Assembly: GCF_015218165.1 (NCBI RefSeq)
Contig: NZ_CP048659.1
Span: forward strand, 2,790,001 to 2,854,000
From: Acinetobacter piscicola
GTDB taxonomy: Bacteria > Pseudomonadota > Gammaproteobacteria > Pseudomonadales > Moraxellaceae
Length of the DNA: 64,000 nucleotides
Reading direction: 5' to 3'
In this document: positions 1-11,816 of the stretch, piece after piece
How positions within the stretch are numbered: position 1 is the first letter of the stretch
Layout of the letters: each line of letters starts with the position of its first letter
The notes under the pieces: model-generated
What the model saw: only the letters and a program-made list of their open reading frames with translations
Database searches by the model: none
What the model was told of the DNA's origin: nothing
Made by a program: the position numbers and the translations under genes

Positions 1-3000
1 CTTGCTCTGCATCATAACTTACTTTTAAGTATTCATTGATATTTTCAAGACTCGCATTGTGATCAAGTAATGCCGAAACATCTATCTGATCTGTAGATGC
101 AAAATCATTGACAGGCGTTAAGCGATTTCCACCCAAATCATCATCATTTAATACATTAAAAATTAGATCTGCATCTTGCTCAACCGCTGTATGCTCAACA
201 AATGCCATTGCTTTAAATGCTGCATTTGAAGATGGATACAAGGTCATATCAAACTCAAGTTCTGAACTGGCTGCTGAATGATTAGATTGTTCTGTAGCAA
301 TGGCTTCTACTTTCACTTTTAAGCCCAAAGATGAACCTGTTACCACAAAATCTGCCGGAGCAACAGCAACCAAGCTTGCACCATCTAAAGATACGCCATC
401 GGCAACCAAACTTAATTGCCCTTGGGCATTGGCTGTACCTAATAAAAGACGTGAGCCATCTGCAGCCAATGCATAAATCATCATGCCTTCAACTAAACCT
501 GAGAAATTTAAGGTCAAGCTTTCTGAGCCATCGATATCATTCAGACTTGTATTAAGCAATCCAAGTGAAATATCTTGTCCAACTTCACCACTTAAGTTGA
601 AGTATGGACGATGGAAACCATTTTCATCTTTATCAGTTGCACTGCCTTGAATCAGATCTGATACTTTCCATTCCACTGATGGATTCGCTTGATGATAAAA
701 ATCATTCAAACTTGACAAAGCAGTCTCTAAATCAGGGTAATAACTGATTTTATCCCCATGTGACTGATCTATTAATTGGAAGTCATAGTTGCCTTGACCC
801 GCTTGATTATGCATATAAAAATCAAAGGTATAGAAACCTGACTCTGCTGCGACAAAGCTGTAATCCACAGACTGATTTAATCCCCCCCAACTTACATAGA
901 CTGGATCTTCATTCCCAATGATGAGCATACCACTGTCATCTGCCTTACCTTTGTAATTATAGGTATGCCCTTTTTCTAAATAGACATAACCTGTAATCGC
1001 AACCCCTTTATAGGTTGCAACATTACTATCTGCCAAGCTTGAAGTTTCACCACTCGTTGCTGGTTTATGTGTTGTGTTTTTATCACTGGTTAAATAGTTA
1101 AATACTGTTTTCAAAGTATCTGCTGGCATGCCACTACCATTACCTTGTAACAAATTATAGGTTTTTCCATCAATGGTGACAGATTTCAAACCTTCCCATG
1201 TTTTAATATTTAAATTAAGTGCGGTTGGACTCCAATCCAACAAGTCAAGTGATAGGTTTGGTGTATCAGCAACAGCTTCAACCATCACATCAACAGAACC
1301 TGTAGAAGTATTAATCCCATCATGTACCTCAAAATCAAGCGTTGTATATGCTGAATCGGCAGTTGTTGATGCTTCATTTAAATCAGGTTGAAAACTTAAT
1401 TGACCTGCATCAAGATCTGCTTTAGTTAAGCCTGTCAGCACATTGACATCGGTCACTGCCTGACCATTTAAATACAAAGTCCCGTTTGCTGGTAACTGCG
1501 TGAATGAAATAGTTAACTTACTTAAATCAGTACTGTTATCACGAATACCTAAGTGTGCCCAAGTAATCACAACAGAAGTATCTTCATCTGTTTTAATCAC
1601 AAATGATTGAATATCTGGAGCTGCATTATCAATATCTTCAGCATCTGAGCCTGCTAAACCAAGGTTACCAACTAAATCTTGATAACTGCCTTTAGGCACC
1701 GTCACTGTGATAATGTCATCGACAGGCATCTCAATCATGGCGTCAAAGTTTAATGCACTACTGTCAGATATGTTCCATTTCACAGGAATCACATTACCCA
1801 AGGTATCTTTCACAGTAACTTGTGATAAATCGATACTGGTTGGATCAACATCTGGAGCATATTTCAGTGTAATTTTACCTGTTGTATCAATATCTACAGT
1901 CACTTTTGGTGGTTCAATATCAACGGTTACATCACGTGAAGCATCATCTGAAGTCGCACCCGATGTATTAGATGTCGCTTGTGCCGTAATATCAAAATCT
2001 TGTGCAACATCTGCTTTAGGTACATTCACGGACCAAGTACCATCAGCATTTACTGTCACTTGTGAACCTGTGTATATCTTACCTGCAATGGTTACTGTCA
2101 TGCTGACATCTGGATTACTGACTTTACCTGTAATGGTCACAGTATTAGCAAAATCAGCATATTCAGCTTCATTGATGACATCATTACCAGACACCAGATC
2201 AATCGAAACAAATGGCAAGCTAATCGTATCTGCTATAGGCTTTTCATCTTGATTTTTTGTCTGTGCAGTAATTTGGTCATTTGTACCTTCAAGAATTTCT
2301 GTTGTTAATTCCCAATATCCATGTTCATCAGAGCGAATTCCTTCAACTACCGTACCATTCGGCAGAATTACAGTGACGTCTTGATTTGCCCCTGTCAGAC
2401 CTGTAATCAGCTTATCATTTGAGCCTACAATTGAGGTGACACTGGTAATCTTGATGGTGATATCTGTATCGGTAGCCCCCAGACCTACATTCCCCACTAA
2501 GTCTGTATAACTTTGATCTTTAACCATTACCTCAACGGTAGTGCCTTGTTCTGTATTTTGAAGTTGCGCGGTCCACGTGCCATCAGCATTTTCAATTAAT
2601 GTCCCTGGTTTTAATTGTCCCCCTGTAACCACGATATCAGAAGCATCAAAACCTTGAATGAGTTCATCAAAGATGAAATTCACCGAAGTTCTATCTTCAC
2701 TTATTGCAACTTTTACAGTTGGCGGCAAGGTATCCACAATTACTGTAGCTTGCCCACCCGTACCTGGATTACCTATTTTATCGACATAAGTTGGATGGCC
2801 ATCTTTGTCCTTCGCAGGTACTTCAACTTTTACTTCAGTGTCAACATTTGGTGGTACTTTACCTGTCCAAGTAATCCCTCCATCAGTTGATGTCAGTGGT
2901 GGAACAGTTACAGGATTACCATCTTTGTCTTTAAGTGGATTGCCGTCTTTGTCGGTAATCACGATGTCCGTGTTTGGATCAATGGTGCTTGGATCAATAT

Positions 3001-6000
3001 CTGGATCAAAGGTCACTTTGATATTACCGTCGGGAGTAATTTCAACAGTCACAGCCGGAGGCGTGCGATCAAGTCCTGGTTCGTTGTCTGTATCCGTCAG
3101 TGGATTGCCATTGCGATCCGTTGTGGTTCCTGTGACATCGACACCACCATCGGCAATGCTTGGTGGCACTGTGCTGGTGAAGTGACCGTTGCTGTCGACT
3201 GTCACGGTCATGGTTTCGCTGACAGGGTTGCCGTTTGGATCTTTGCCTTCAACCACAAGTTCAACCGTTGCACCCGGTGGGACATCGGTGGTTGAACCGG
3301 TGATTTGTCCATCAGGGGTCACATCCACTGTGATCTGACCTGGCGTGCGATCAAGTGCTGGTTCGTTGTCTGTATCCGTCAGTGGATTGCCATTGCGATC
3401 CGTTGTGGTTCCTGTGACATCGACACCACCATCGGCAATGCTTGGTGGCACTGTGCTGGTGAAGTGACCGTTGCTGTCGACTGTCACGGTCATGGTTTCG
3501 CTGACAGGGTTGCCGTTTGGATCTTTGCCTTCAACCACAAGTTCAACCGTTGCACCCGGTGGGACATCGGTGGTTGAACCGGTGATTTGTCCATCAGGGG
3601 TCACATCCACTGTGATCTGACCTGGCGTGCGATCAAGTGCTGGTTCGTTGTCTGTATCCGTCAGTGGATTGCCATTGCGATCCGTTGTGGTTCCTGTGAC
3701 ATCGACACCACCATCGGCAATGCTTGGTGGCACTGTGCTGGTGAAGTGACCGTTGCTGTCGACTGTCACGGTCATGGTTTCGCTGACAGGGTTGCCGTTT
3801 GGATCTTTGCCTTCAACCACAAGTTCAACCGTTGCACCCGGTGGGACATCGGTGGTTGAACCGGTGATTTGTCCATCAGGGGTCACATCCACTGTGATCT
3901 GACCTGGCGTGCGATCAAGTGCTGGTTCGTTGTCTGTATCCGTCAGTGGATTGCCATTGCGATCCGTTGTGGTTCCTGTGACATCGACACCACCATCGGC
4001 AATGCTTGGTGGCACTGTGCTGGTGAAGTGACCGTTGCTGTCGACTGTCACGGTCATGGTTTCGCTGACAGGGTTGCCGTTTGGATCTTTGCCTTCAACC
4101 ACAAGTTCAACCGTTGCACCCGGTGGGACATCGGTGGTTGAACCGGTGATTTGTCCATCAGGGGTCACATCCACTGTGATCTGACCTGGCGTGCGATCAA
4201 GTGCTGGTTCGTTGTCTGTATCCGTCAGTGGATTGCCATTGCGATCCGTTGTGGTTCCTGTGACATCGACACCACCATCGGCAATGCTTGGTGGCACTGT
4301 GCTAGTGAAGTGACCGTTGCTGTCGACTGTCACGGTAATGGTTTCGCTGACAGGGTTGCCGTTTGGATCTTTGCCTTCAACCACAAGTTCAACCGTTGCA
4401 CCCGGTGGGACATCGGTGGTTGAACCGGTGATTTTACCGTCAGGCGTGATATCTACTGTAATAGAGCCCGATGTACGATCTAATGCAGGTTCAGCATCTT
4501 TTGCATCTAGTGGATGATTGTTTGCATCCTTGGTTGTCGCAATAACTGTGATATTACCATCTTCAAAGTCTGTAGGTACTTTTGCTGTATAGTGGCCGTT
4601 GCTATCTACAGTGGCTTGAATTTTCTTTTCAATTTCAACGCCATTTTTGTCTTTACCAATCACAATCAATTCGACTGTTTGACCTGGAACGACTTCGAGT
4701 GTTGTACCTGTAATATGACCTTTACTATCGACATCAACCGTAATACTGCCTTGGGTAATTGGATCACGGACAGCAGGTGCTGAATCAATTGTTGTACCAT
4801 TATCCACCACAGAAGCTTTTGCTTCGATAGAGTTTTGACTTCCAACTTGATCTGCTGGGACTTGAATAGACCACGTACCATCTGAATTCACAGTAACTTT
4901 TTTAACAGGATCTGTTGAATTACTCGAATACTCAACACCATTAAAAGTCACTGTAACATTAGCATTAGGATTGCTGATTGTACCGGTCACTTTCATTGTG
5001 GTTTGAGTGTCAATATCAGTACGTTCCGAAGGATCAATAACATCATCACCCGCAATAACATCAATGGTGATAAATGGTAGCTTCACTTTATCTTCAATAA
5101 TGACATGATCTTGGTTAGGCGTTGTTGCTGTCACAAAATTACCATCTTTCAATGGAAAATCTGTGGTGACTGTCCAGTTACCATTGACATCAGAAGTGGT
5201 GATTAAAGGCTTGTCTGAACCTGGCACAGTCACTGTTACCGTTTGATTTGGCTCCGTTTTACCCGAAATAATCGCATTACCATCGGTATTTGGCTTAACA
5301 CTGTCAATTTTGATCGTAATAACTTGATCTTGATGACCTGAACCCAAGTTATTCGTTAAATCTGTATAAGTATCATCTTTTACTGTAACTTCAACAGTGG
5401 TGCCATCTTTTGGCATTGAGTCTAGTTTTGCAGTCCATTTGCCATTACCTAGATCAGTCAATGAACCCGGTACAAGCTTAGAACCCGCAACTAAAATATC
5501 TTCTGAAGTAAAGCCTTTTACAACTTCAGAAAAATCAAAATGTACAGTCCCATCTGCATCAATAGTCACAGTCAATTTTGGTGCAAGCGTGTCTACATTT
5601 TCAGTATCAGTACCTTTTCCACCTTCATTACCCGTTTTATCTTGGTAACTTCCTTCAGGGACAGTGACGCTAACACTGCCTTCTACGCCTTCAGGAATTT
5701 TACCTGTCCACGTAACCCCACCATCTGTTGAGGTTAATGGTGGAACGGTGACTGGATTTTCATCTTTGTCTTTCAGAGGGTTACCATCTTTATCCGTAAT
5801 CACAAAATCAGTATTCGGATCAATGGTTGATGGATCAACATCAGGATCAAATGTCACTGTGATATTACCATTTGGATCAATATTCACAATCACTTGCGGT
5901 GGTTGAGTGTCCACAGCTTTGCTTTCTTGATCAGGATTACCCTGATTGCCATTCAAATCTTGATAACTACCATCAGGGACAGTCACCGTAATTTTGCCAT

Positions 6001-7841
6001 CAAAACCATCTGGGACTTGACCTGTAAAAGTCAAACCATCTTCGCTCGGCGTTAGTGTTACAGTAACAGGATTACCATCCTGATCGATCACCGTAATTTT
6101 ACCTGTTTCAATGCTTGAAGGATCTACATCAGGATCATAAGCAATGGTGATTTTACCCTCTGGGCTAATACTCACATTGACATTCGGAGGTGTCGTATCT
6201 GTACCAACTTGATTCTCTGCATCATTCGATGGGAAAACCGTACCTGTCGAATCAGTTACTTGACCTTTGGCTATAATGGTATTTTTACCATTTAAATTGA
6301 TATCTTCAACAGGAACATTGATTTCCCAAGTTCCATCTGCATTCACTTTAACGTCAATGCCAGAGTATTTTTTACCATTAAAAGTAATGGTCATATCAGC
6401 AGTTGGATTACTCACCGTACCCGTGATTTTTACAGTCCTAGTTGCTGGGTCAGTTAATTCAGCCAACTCTTCTTCATTGATAAAATTATCACCACCGACA
6501 ATATCAATACTCACAAACGGTAAAGGTACTTCATCAGATGCGCTTTGATCTGGATTTGAGCTATCTGGATTGGGTACAGTGACAGTAATTGATGAACCAT
6601 CTTGTAACGGATCAGTCGTGGTCATCGACCATGTTCCATCAGGATTTGAAGTCGTCGTATAGGTTTTACCTGTTGCAGGATCCTTTAACGTAACTTCGGT
6701 GTTGGGTTTGGTCACACCTGTCACGATAGAACCACCACCCACTGTATCAGGTTTGATTGCAGTGACTTTTACAGATACATCCTCATCTGAACCTTCAATG
6801 CCGGCATTACCCGCTTGATCTGTATAACTGCCATCTTTGACAGAAACTTCAACAGCAGTACCCTTTTTCAAATCTGAAAGAGTTGCTGAATATGTACCAT
6901 CTGGATTTTTAACTAAAGAATCAGGATAAATTTTCCCGCCATTAATCACAATATCGTTAATATCAAAATCATCAATATCTTCGGAGAAAGTAAAGGTAAC
7001 TTTACCTTTGCCTGTGGCATAGTCTGCTTCAATTTCTACTTGGACAGAAGGTGCTGTTTCATGGATCACCGCTTGGTCAGGTACTGACTCTGCTGATGTT
7101 CCCCCCTCATTGGTGATGGTTGCAGTGACTTTAAGCTCAGTCCCTTCAGCAGGTTTATCCACTTGAACTGTGATTTTGCCTGCATCAATATCCGCTTGCG
7201 TCAAAGTATGCGTATAAGCTTTGCCACTTTGATCTTTGAGTGTGATTATATCGCCTGTAACTGCACCAGTCGGAATCGTCACAATAATATTGAGCTGTGA
7301 CGCACCACCAGTTTCACTACGATTTAATAGACCATCATTATTTTGATCATTCGCAATTTCAACTTTTGGTGCATCTAAAATTTCAACTTTAGGCTCATTT
7401 TCTGGCTCTGAATGGCTTTTATCATCATTAGTCGCCGCAATAATTCCACCTGTTACCAATCCACCGACAATCCAGGGTAAAGGACCAACACCACCGGTAC
7501 TTGTGCCTGTAATGATCGGAAGAAGTTCTTCAAGACCTGTTAATTCTTTAAAGCTTGCAATTCCATCTTGCCAAACCAATTGCTCAAAAGCACAAACCGT
7601 ACCATCAAAAACTAAATCAGATGTTTCACCATCAGCAGCTTTCACAAAATAATTTTCTATTGTGATGTTTTCACCATTTTTTAAATTTAATTATGAGGTT
7701 ATCACCTTCCTGAATAATCTCTAAAATTTCTTCTTTTTTAATATTTGGCTGAATAATCATCGATTTTTCTAATTTTATTATATTAGACTCTACATTAACT
7801 TTCTCAAGTGAAGACTTATCTATTAACGTGATTTTTTGCAT
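1..7841 (-). CDS. Giant Bap/BapA-like type I secreted adhesin, 3'-partial, frameshifted near the N-terminus
   Basis: The reading frame on the minus strand is open from about 7690 to the left edge, giving more than 2,500 residues in the window. From the ATG at 7841 the N-terminus encodes a KNG-ENITIENYF-type stretch like the starts of other Acinetobacter Bap proteins. A one-base surplus in an A/T tract (7673-7692) puts the first 53 codons out of frame with the rest. A hydrophobic segment (PLPWIVGGLVTGGIIAAT) precedes a long array of Ig-like/BapA-type domains with 'D..GN', 'V.IGDGSYTD.AGN'-style repeats. The last residues in the window, around ISVSALLDHNASLENINEYL, resemble the end of type I secretion target domains, so the true C-terminus should lie just outside. 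Family knowledge: such proteins are exported by a TolC-type system and mediate biofilm and cell-cell adhesion. Function here is inferred. Checked codon positions near 206, 3296 and 7676 are in the same frame. Confidence 0.85.
3061..4433 (-). repeat. Five near-identical 282-bp tandem repeats inside the adhesin
   Basis: The period is exactly 282 bp (for example, the GCGTGCGATCAAGT segment starts at 3061, 3343, 3625, 3907 and 4189), about 4.9 copies. Each unit encodes 94 residues of an Ig-like domain running from GSTTDVPPGATVEL through TVTVDSNGHFTSTVPP to NEPALDRTPGQITVDV. I saw only about three substitutions among the copies: 3075, 4303 and 4337. Flanking domains are clearly related but diverged, so this block is a recent expansion or has been homogenised by gene conversion. 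Copy number may vary between isolates or be mis-assembled from short reads. Confidence 0.95.
7671..7692 (-). other. Frameshift site at the adhesin N-terminus
   Basis: Reading from the ATG at 7841, the frame reaches ATT AAA TTT AAA AAA TGG TGA and stops at 7671. Dropping one base from the A or T runs gives ATT AAA TT(A) AAA AAT GGT GAA, which continues into the long frame. The lesion is therefore +1 base in a homopolymer context (six T on the plus strand at 7677-7682, next to AAATTT). A sequencing error, a real null allele and slippage are all possible. Confidence 0.8.
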
Positions 7842-7928
7842 TTTAAATGCCCAATTATTAGTAACAATTGGTAAAGTATATTATCAGAGCGATATTTTTT
7901 GTACAATCAACAATACATATCAATATAA

Positions 7929-7958
7929 TTTGTATTTTACTATTTGGTAAAATATTAA
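7929..7958 (+). promoter_or_regulatory. Probable promoter with a TTTTAC-N6-GTAAAA palindrome
   Basis: In the 153-bp divergent gap between the adhesin and the lipoprotein gene, TTGTAT is followed after 17 bp by TATTAA, in the orientation of the lipoprotein. The perfect inverted repeat TTTTAC (7935-7940) / GTAAAA (7947-7952) lies inside the spacer, where a repressor could act. An AGGA-type ribosome-binding site sits just before the ATG at 7995. This is an inference from sequence pattern only. Confidence 0.35.
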
Positions 7959-7994
7959 TCGTCGATATTTAAATTTTTCTAACAGGATACTACT

Positions 7995-8414
7995 ATGCTT
8001 AAGAATGCCTTCATTTCCATTGCAGTGATTGCTTCTCTGTCTGCTTGCACACAATTAACAACTGTAAGCGAAAAGAACAAACCTAAAAATTTATTATTTA
8101 TAAACAAAGAATTAAATACAAAACCCATCCATGTTCAACGTGATGGAAAATTATGTGATGAAGAAAAAGAGAACAATAAAGATTGTCCAATTAAGTTCTA
8201 TATTGATGATTTTAAAGCGGGTGATTTCTATATCAACAATACAACGACTTACTATTTAAAACCAAATGAATATGTACTATCTGTTAAAAACTGCAAAGAA
8301 GAATGTAAAACATATCACACAAAACTTGTTATTAATGATCAGTTTCAAAGTGTAAATATTATATTATCTTTAGATAATGAAGACCGCCCTTTCATTATTA
8401 ATAAAAAATCATAA
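7995..8414 (+). CDS. Small lipoprotein of unknown function
   Basis: 139 residues. The first 18 form a lipoprotein signal peptide with the lipobox LSAC, so the mature protein should start at Cys18 and be membrane-anchored. The remainder is polar and Lys/Asn-rich with two cysteine pairs (CDEEKENNKDC and CKEEC) that could form disulfides in the periplasm. The pattern FYINNTTTYYLKPNEYVLSVKNC suggests a small beta-sandwich, as in proteins that present a short 'carrier' loop. I do not recognise the family. It is divergently oriented from the giant adhesin, sharing a short AT-rich promoter region, and ends at a strong inverted repeat. An envelope role connected to the adhesin is possible but unsupported. 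Confidence 0.7.
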   Translation: MLKNAFISIAVIASLSACTQLTTVSEKNKPKNLLFINKELNTKPIHVQRDGKLCDEEKENNKDCPIKFYIDDFKAGDFYINNTTTYYLKPNEYVLSVKNCKEECKTYHTKLVINDQFQSVNIILSLDNEDRPFIINKKS

Positions 8415-8420
8415 TATTAA

Positions 8421-8458
8421 AATTTAAACCCAATTTAAATGAAAATTGGGTTTAAATT
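8421..8458 (+). terminator. Inverted repeat after the lipoprotein gene
   Basis: Perfect 16-bp arms (8421-8436 and 8443-8458, core AAACCCAATTT / AAATTGGGTTT) enclose a six-base loop, 7 bp after the stop codon. The stem is AT-rich and no long T-run follows, so it may be a weak terminator or an mRNA 3'-end stabiliser. The remaining stretch to 8632 is AT-rich and shows no gene. Confidence 0.55.
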
Positions 8459-8632
8459 AAAACCAACCACTTTAGTATAATTAGTTTCTCTAAATAATAT
8501 TAAAAATAATTAGAATAATTACTTTAAAATAAACAACAATAGAATAAAAACTCCATTTCATTATTTAGACTTTATTTTAAACATTTTAATCTGCTATTAT
8601 TTAGTGATGTAATTAACACTTATTTAACTATT

Positions 8633-9232
8633 ATGTCTAATCAAAACCAAATTCTGCGTAAGGATTTAAGAACAAAACGCCGAAAAATTTCTATGTTAGA
8701 ACAAAAACATAGTGAAAACTTTACATTACAACGCCTGATTAAAAATCCTAAATTTAAAACAGCCCACAATATCGGTATTTATCTACATAGTTTTGGTGAG
8801 TTACATACTGGAAAAATGATTGAATATTGTTTTAAACATCACAAAAATGTGTATTTACCGCTCATTTGTAACATGAATAAAACCTTGCGTTGGGTTAAAA
8901 TTTCACATCAACAATATAGAAATAAACGGTTTGTATTACATAAACTCGGCATGTTACAACCCATGGCAAGTCGCGCTTCGCATGTTTCACATTTAGATGT
9001 ATTGCTCATGCCGTTATTAGCATGTGATGCAGTTGGAATACGTATGGGGATGGGCGGTGGTTTTTATGATCGGACTTTAGCTTCAGCACCATTTAAACCC
9101 TATCGTTTAGGACTTGCACATGATTTTCAATTTTTACAGCAAAGGTTGAAAAAAAATCCTTGGGATCAACCCCTTCATGCACTGATTACACCTACAAAAT
9201 TTGTCCATTTTAAGTGTCAAATCAGTCAATAG
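8633..9232 (+). CDS. 5-formyltetrahydrofolate cyclo-ligase
   Basis: 199 residues, normal length for the family. It converts 5-formyl-THF to 5,10-methenyl-THF with ATP in the cytoplasm, recycling a folate form that inhibits one-carbon enzymes. The N-terminal basic helix (LRKDLRTKRRKIS) and the signature GMGGGFYDRTLA near residues 141-152, the ATP/substrate loop, are both present. LPLICNMNKTLRW matches the region that binds the folate tail. The gene stands alone, with AT-rich gaps on both sides. In many proteobacteria the 6S RNA gene lies just upstream of this gene (ygfA), but I saw no 6S-like structure in 8459-8632. Confidence 0.92.
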   Translation: MSNQNQILRKDLRTKRRKISMLEQKHSENFTLQRLIKNPKFKTAHNIGIYLHSFGELHTGKMIEYCFKHHKNVYLPLICNMNKTLRWVKISHQQYRNKRFVLHKLGMLQPMASRASHVSHLDVLLMPLLACDAVGIRMGMGGGFYDRTLASAPFKPYRLGLAHDFQFLQQRLKKNPWDQPLHALITPTKFVHFKCQISQ

Positions 9233-9297
9233 CATCTATTATGATTTATTTATAAACAAATACTTGGCATTTTTTATGCAAATTATTTTTTAAAGCC

Positions 9298-9320
9298 CTT
9301 GTAATTTTTAAAATACCCAT
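9298..9320 (+). promoter_or_regulatory. Possible heat-shock (sigma32-type) promoter of lon
   Basis: CTTGTAA (9298-9304) and CCCAT (9316-9320) resemble the sigma32 elements CTTGAAA and CCCCAT. The spacing of 11 bp is at the short end. lon is a classical heat-shock gene, which makes the match plausible. No transcript start can be seen. Confidence 0.35.
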
Positions 9321-9367
9321 CACTATAAAAAACATGGCAACACCGTTGTCACTCATTAGGAGTGCCC

Positions 9368-11797
9368 ATGTCTGAGATTATTATGAATCAAGAAAACTTA
9401 GAGCCACAGGTTCCAAGTGTATTACCGCTTTTAGCGTTACGTGATGTTGTGGTCTATCCACACATGCAAATTGCGCTATTTGTAGGTCGTGAAAAATCGA
9501 TCAATGCAGTTGATGTGGCTCGTAACAGTGACAATTTAGTATTTGTAGTTGCGCAAAAAGATTCGCTTACAGAAGAAATTGATCACGACAATTTATATCA
9601 ATATGGTACTGTCGCTAAGATTGTACAAGTTGTGAATCACGAAAATGATGAAAACTGTATAAAAGTATTAATTGAAGGTTTACATCGTTCTAAACTGGTA
9701 CAAATCATCGAAAATGATGAGTATTTATCAGCAGAGCATGCTTTAAGCCCAATGACAGTATCCATTGATGAAGATACGCAAAAAACACGTGTTGAAGAAT
9801 TACGTGCCTTATTTGCTCAATATGCAGAAGCAAAATTACGTAATGCACGTGAATTGATTACAGCGGCGAATAAAATTGATGATTTATTGCAATTATTATT
9901 TTTTGTCGCAACACGTGTACCTTTGAATATCGATATTAAACAAAAATTCTTAGAGCACGATGAGTTTGAAGCACATTTACAAGAACTCATGACTTATTTG
10001 CTACAACAATCTGAAGAACAACAGATTGAGCAAACATTGCATGATTCTGTAAAACGCCAAATGGAAAAGAATCAACGTGAATACTTTCTCAATGAAAAGA
10101 TGAAAGTCATTCAACGCGAACTTTCTGACATGAATGGTGGTGCTGAAGATGACGTTGCTGAAATTGAAAAACGTCTTACGGAAGCAGATCTACCTGAACA
10201 TGTTCGTAAAAAAGCTGAAAGTGAATTCCGTAAGCTTAAGTCAATGCAACCCGCTTCAAGTGAAGCAGCAGTGGTTCGTAACTATATTGAGGCGATTTTA
10301 GATACACCTTGGAATAAAGCGAGCAAAGTCAGCATTAACTTGGCAAAAGCACAAGAAATTTTAGATACAGATCATTATGGCTTAGATGATGTCAAAGATC
10401 GTATTGTGGAATATCTTGCAGTGCAATCACGTGTGAAAAAGCTTCGTGGCCCGATTCTTTGCTTAGTTGGTCCTCCAGGTGTGGGTAAAACTTCTCTTGG
10501 TGAATCCGTTGCAAAAGCAACAGGTCGTGAATTTGTTCGTATGGCTTTAGGTGGTGTACGTGACGAGGCGGAAATCCGTGGACACCGTCGTACTTATATT
10601 GGTGCGATGCCAGGTAAAATTGTGCAGTCTTTAATTAAAGTCGGCGTAAAGAATCCATTATTCTTACTCGACGAAATTGACAAGATGGCACAAGACTACC
10701 GTGGTGATCCAGCTTCGGCATTGCTTGAAGTGCTTGACCCATCTCAAAACAGTAAGTTTAATGATCATTACCTCGATCTTGATCTCGACTTATCTGAAGT
10801 GATGTTTATCTGTACTGCCAACAGTATGAATATTCCTGAAGCATTGCTTGACCGTATGGAAGTGATTCGTCTCCCAGGTTATACCGAAGACGAAAAAATC
10901 AATATTGCAGAACGCTATCTTGTTCCGAAAGCAATCAAGAACAATGGCTTACGTGCTAAAGAATTGACTGTTCATGAAGAAGCAATTCGTGACATCGTAC
11001 AACGTTATACGCGTGAAGCAGGCGTTCGTAATCTCGAACGTGAAGTGTCCAAAATTGCACGTAAAGTAGTGAAGGAAGCAGTAAGTAAGAAATCTAAAAA
11101 CTTACAAGTGGATGTCACTTCAGCAAATCTTCCTGAATACTTAGGTCCGCATAAGTTTGACTTCGGTATGGCTGAAGAAGAAGCTCAAGTCGGCCGTGTT
11201 AATGGTTTGGCGTGGACTTCAGTCGGTGGTGAATTGTTAACGATTGAAGTTGCAGCGGTCAAAGGTAAAGGTAAATTCATTACAACGGGTTCACTCGGTG
11301 ATGTGATGAAAGAATCGATTACTGCAGCAATGACCGTGGTTCGTACCCGTGCCGATGAATTGGGTATTGAAGCTTCTCGTTTTGAAGAAACCGATGTACA
11401 CGTTCATTTACCTGAAGGTGCAACACCAAAAGATGGTCCTTCGGCCGGTTTAGCCCTGACGACTGCGCTTGTGTCTGCATTCACAGGTATTGCAATTCGT
11501 CCTGATATTGCCATGACAGGTGAAACCAGTTTAGGCGGTCGTGCAATGCGTATTGGTGGCTTAAAAGAGAAACTTTTAGCTGCACATCGTGGTGGCGTGA
11601 AACTCGTGTTTATTCCACAGGAAAATGTACGTGATTTGGCAGAAATTCCAGACAACGTCAAAGAAGGCTTAGAAATTAAAGCTGTAAAATCAATCGATGA
11701 AATTTTACCTTTGGCTTTGGTTGAAATGCCAAAACCTTTAGTTAAGGCACCGATTGTCAAAGCAGTGGATGACGGCAAAAAAGCAGCTCGTCATTAA
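9368..11797 (+). CDS. lon: ATP-dependent protease Lon
   Basis: 809 residues from the ATG at 9368. I chose it over the upstream GTG at 9362 because AGGAG (9358-9362) is then correctly spaced. Lon is a cytoplasmic homohexameric AAA+ serine protease that degrades misfolded and regulatory proteins. Domains: N-terminal substrate-recognition domain (about 15-210), coiled region, AAA+ module with Walker A GPPGVGKT at 368-375 and Walker B LFLLDEIDKM, then the peptidase with catalytic Ser692 in DGPSAGL and Lys735 in GGLKEKLLAA, 43 residues apart as in the E. coli enzyme. All key residues are intact. A rho-independent terminator follows, so the gene is monocistronic. Confidence 0.98.
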   Translation: MSEIIMNQENLEPQVPSVLPLLALRDVVVYPHMQIALFVGREKSINAVDVARNSDNLVFVVAQKDSLTEEIDHDNLYQYGTVAKIVQVVNHENDENCIKVLIEGLHRSKLVQIIENDEYLSAEHALSPMTVSIDEDTQKTRVEELRALFAQYAEAKLRNARELITAANKIDDLLQLLFFVATRVPLNIDIKQKFLEHDEFEAHLQELMTYLLQQSEEQQIEQTLHDSVKRQMEKNQREYFLNEKMKVIQRELSDMNGGAEDDVAEIEKRLTEADLPEHVRKKAESEFRKLKSMQPASSEAAVVRNYIEAILDTPWNKASKVSINLAKAQEILDTDHYGLDDVKDRIVEYLAVQSRVKKLRGPILCLVGPPGVGKTSLGESVAKATGREFVRMALGGVRDEAEIRGHRRTYIGAMPGKIVQSLIKVGVKNPLFLLDEIDKMAQDYRGDPASALLEVLDPSQNSKFNDHYLDLDLDLSEVMFICTANSMNIPEALLDRMEVIRLPGYTEDEKINIAERYLVPKAIKNNGLRAKELTVHEEAIRDIVQRYTREAGVRNLEREVSKIARKVVKEAVSKKSKNLQVDVTSANLPEYLGPHKFDFGMAEEEAQVGRVNGLAWTSVGGELLTIEVAAVKGKGKFITTGSLGDVMKESITAAMTVVRTRADELGIEASRFEETDVHVHLPEGATPKDGPSAGLALTTALVSAFTGIAIRPDIAMTGETSLGGRAMRIGGLKEKLLAAHRGGVKLVFIPQENVRDLAEIPDNVKEGLEIKAVKSIDEILPLALVEMPKPLVKAPIVKAVDDGKKAARH

Positions 11798-11816
11798 TTT
11801 AAAAAGAAAATGAAAG

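Noticed and set aside
3305..4423. Four identical 90-residue open frames on the plus strand
   Set aside because: They are the antisense reading of the 282-bp adhesin repeats. They lack ribosome-binding sites and the minus frame is the protein-coding one.
3061..4433. Repeats considered as a CRISPR array
   Set aside because: The units are 282 bp, contiguous and coding, with no short repeats separated by unique spacers.
7671..7692. Programmed -1 frameshifting for the adhesin
   Set aside because: The A AAT TTA-like string is present, but moving from the start frame to the long frame needs +1 (or -2), not -1.
8459..8632. 6S RNA upstream of the cyclo-ligase gene
   Set aside because: The gap is too AT-rich and shows no long rod-like structure with a central bubble.
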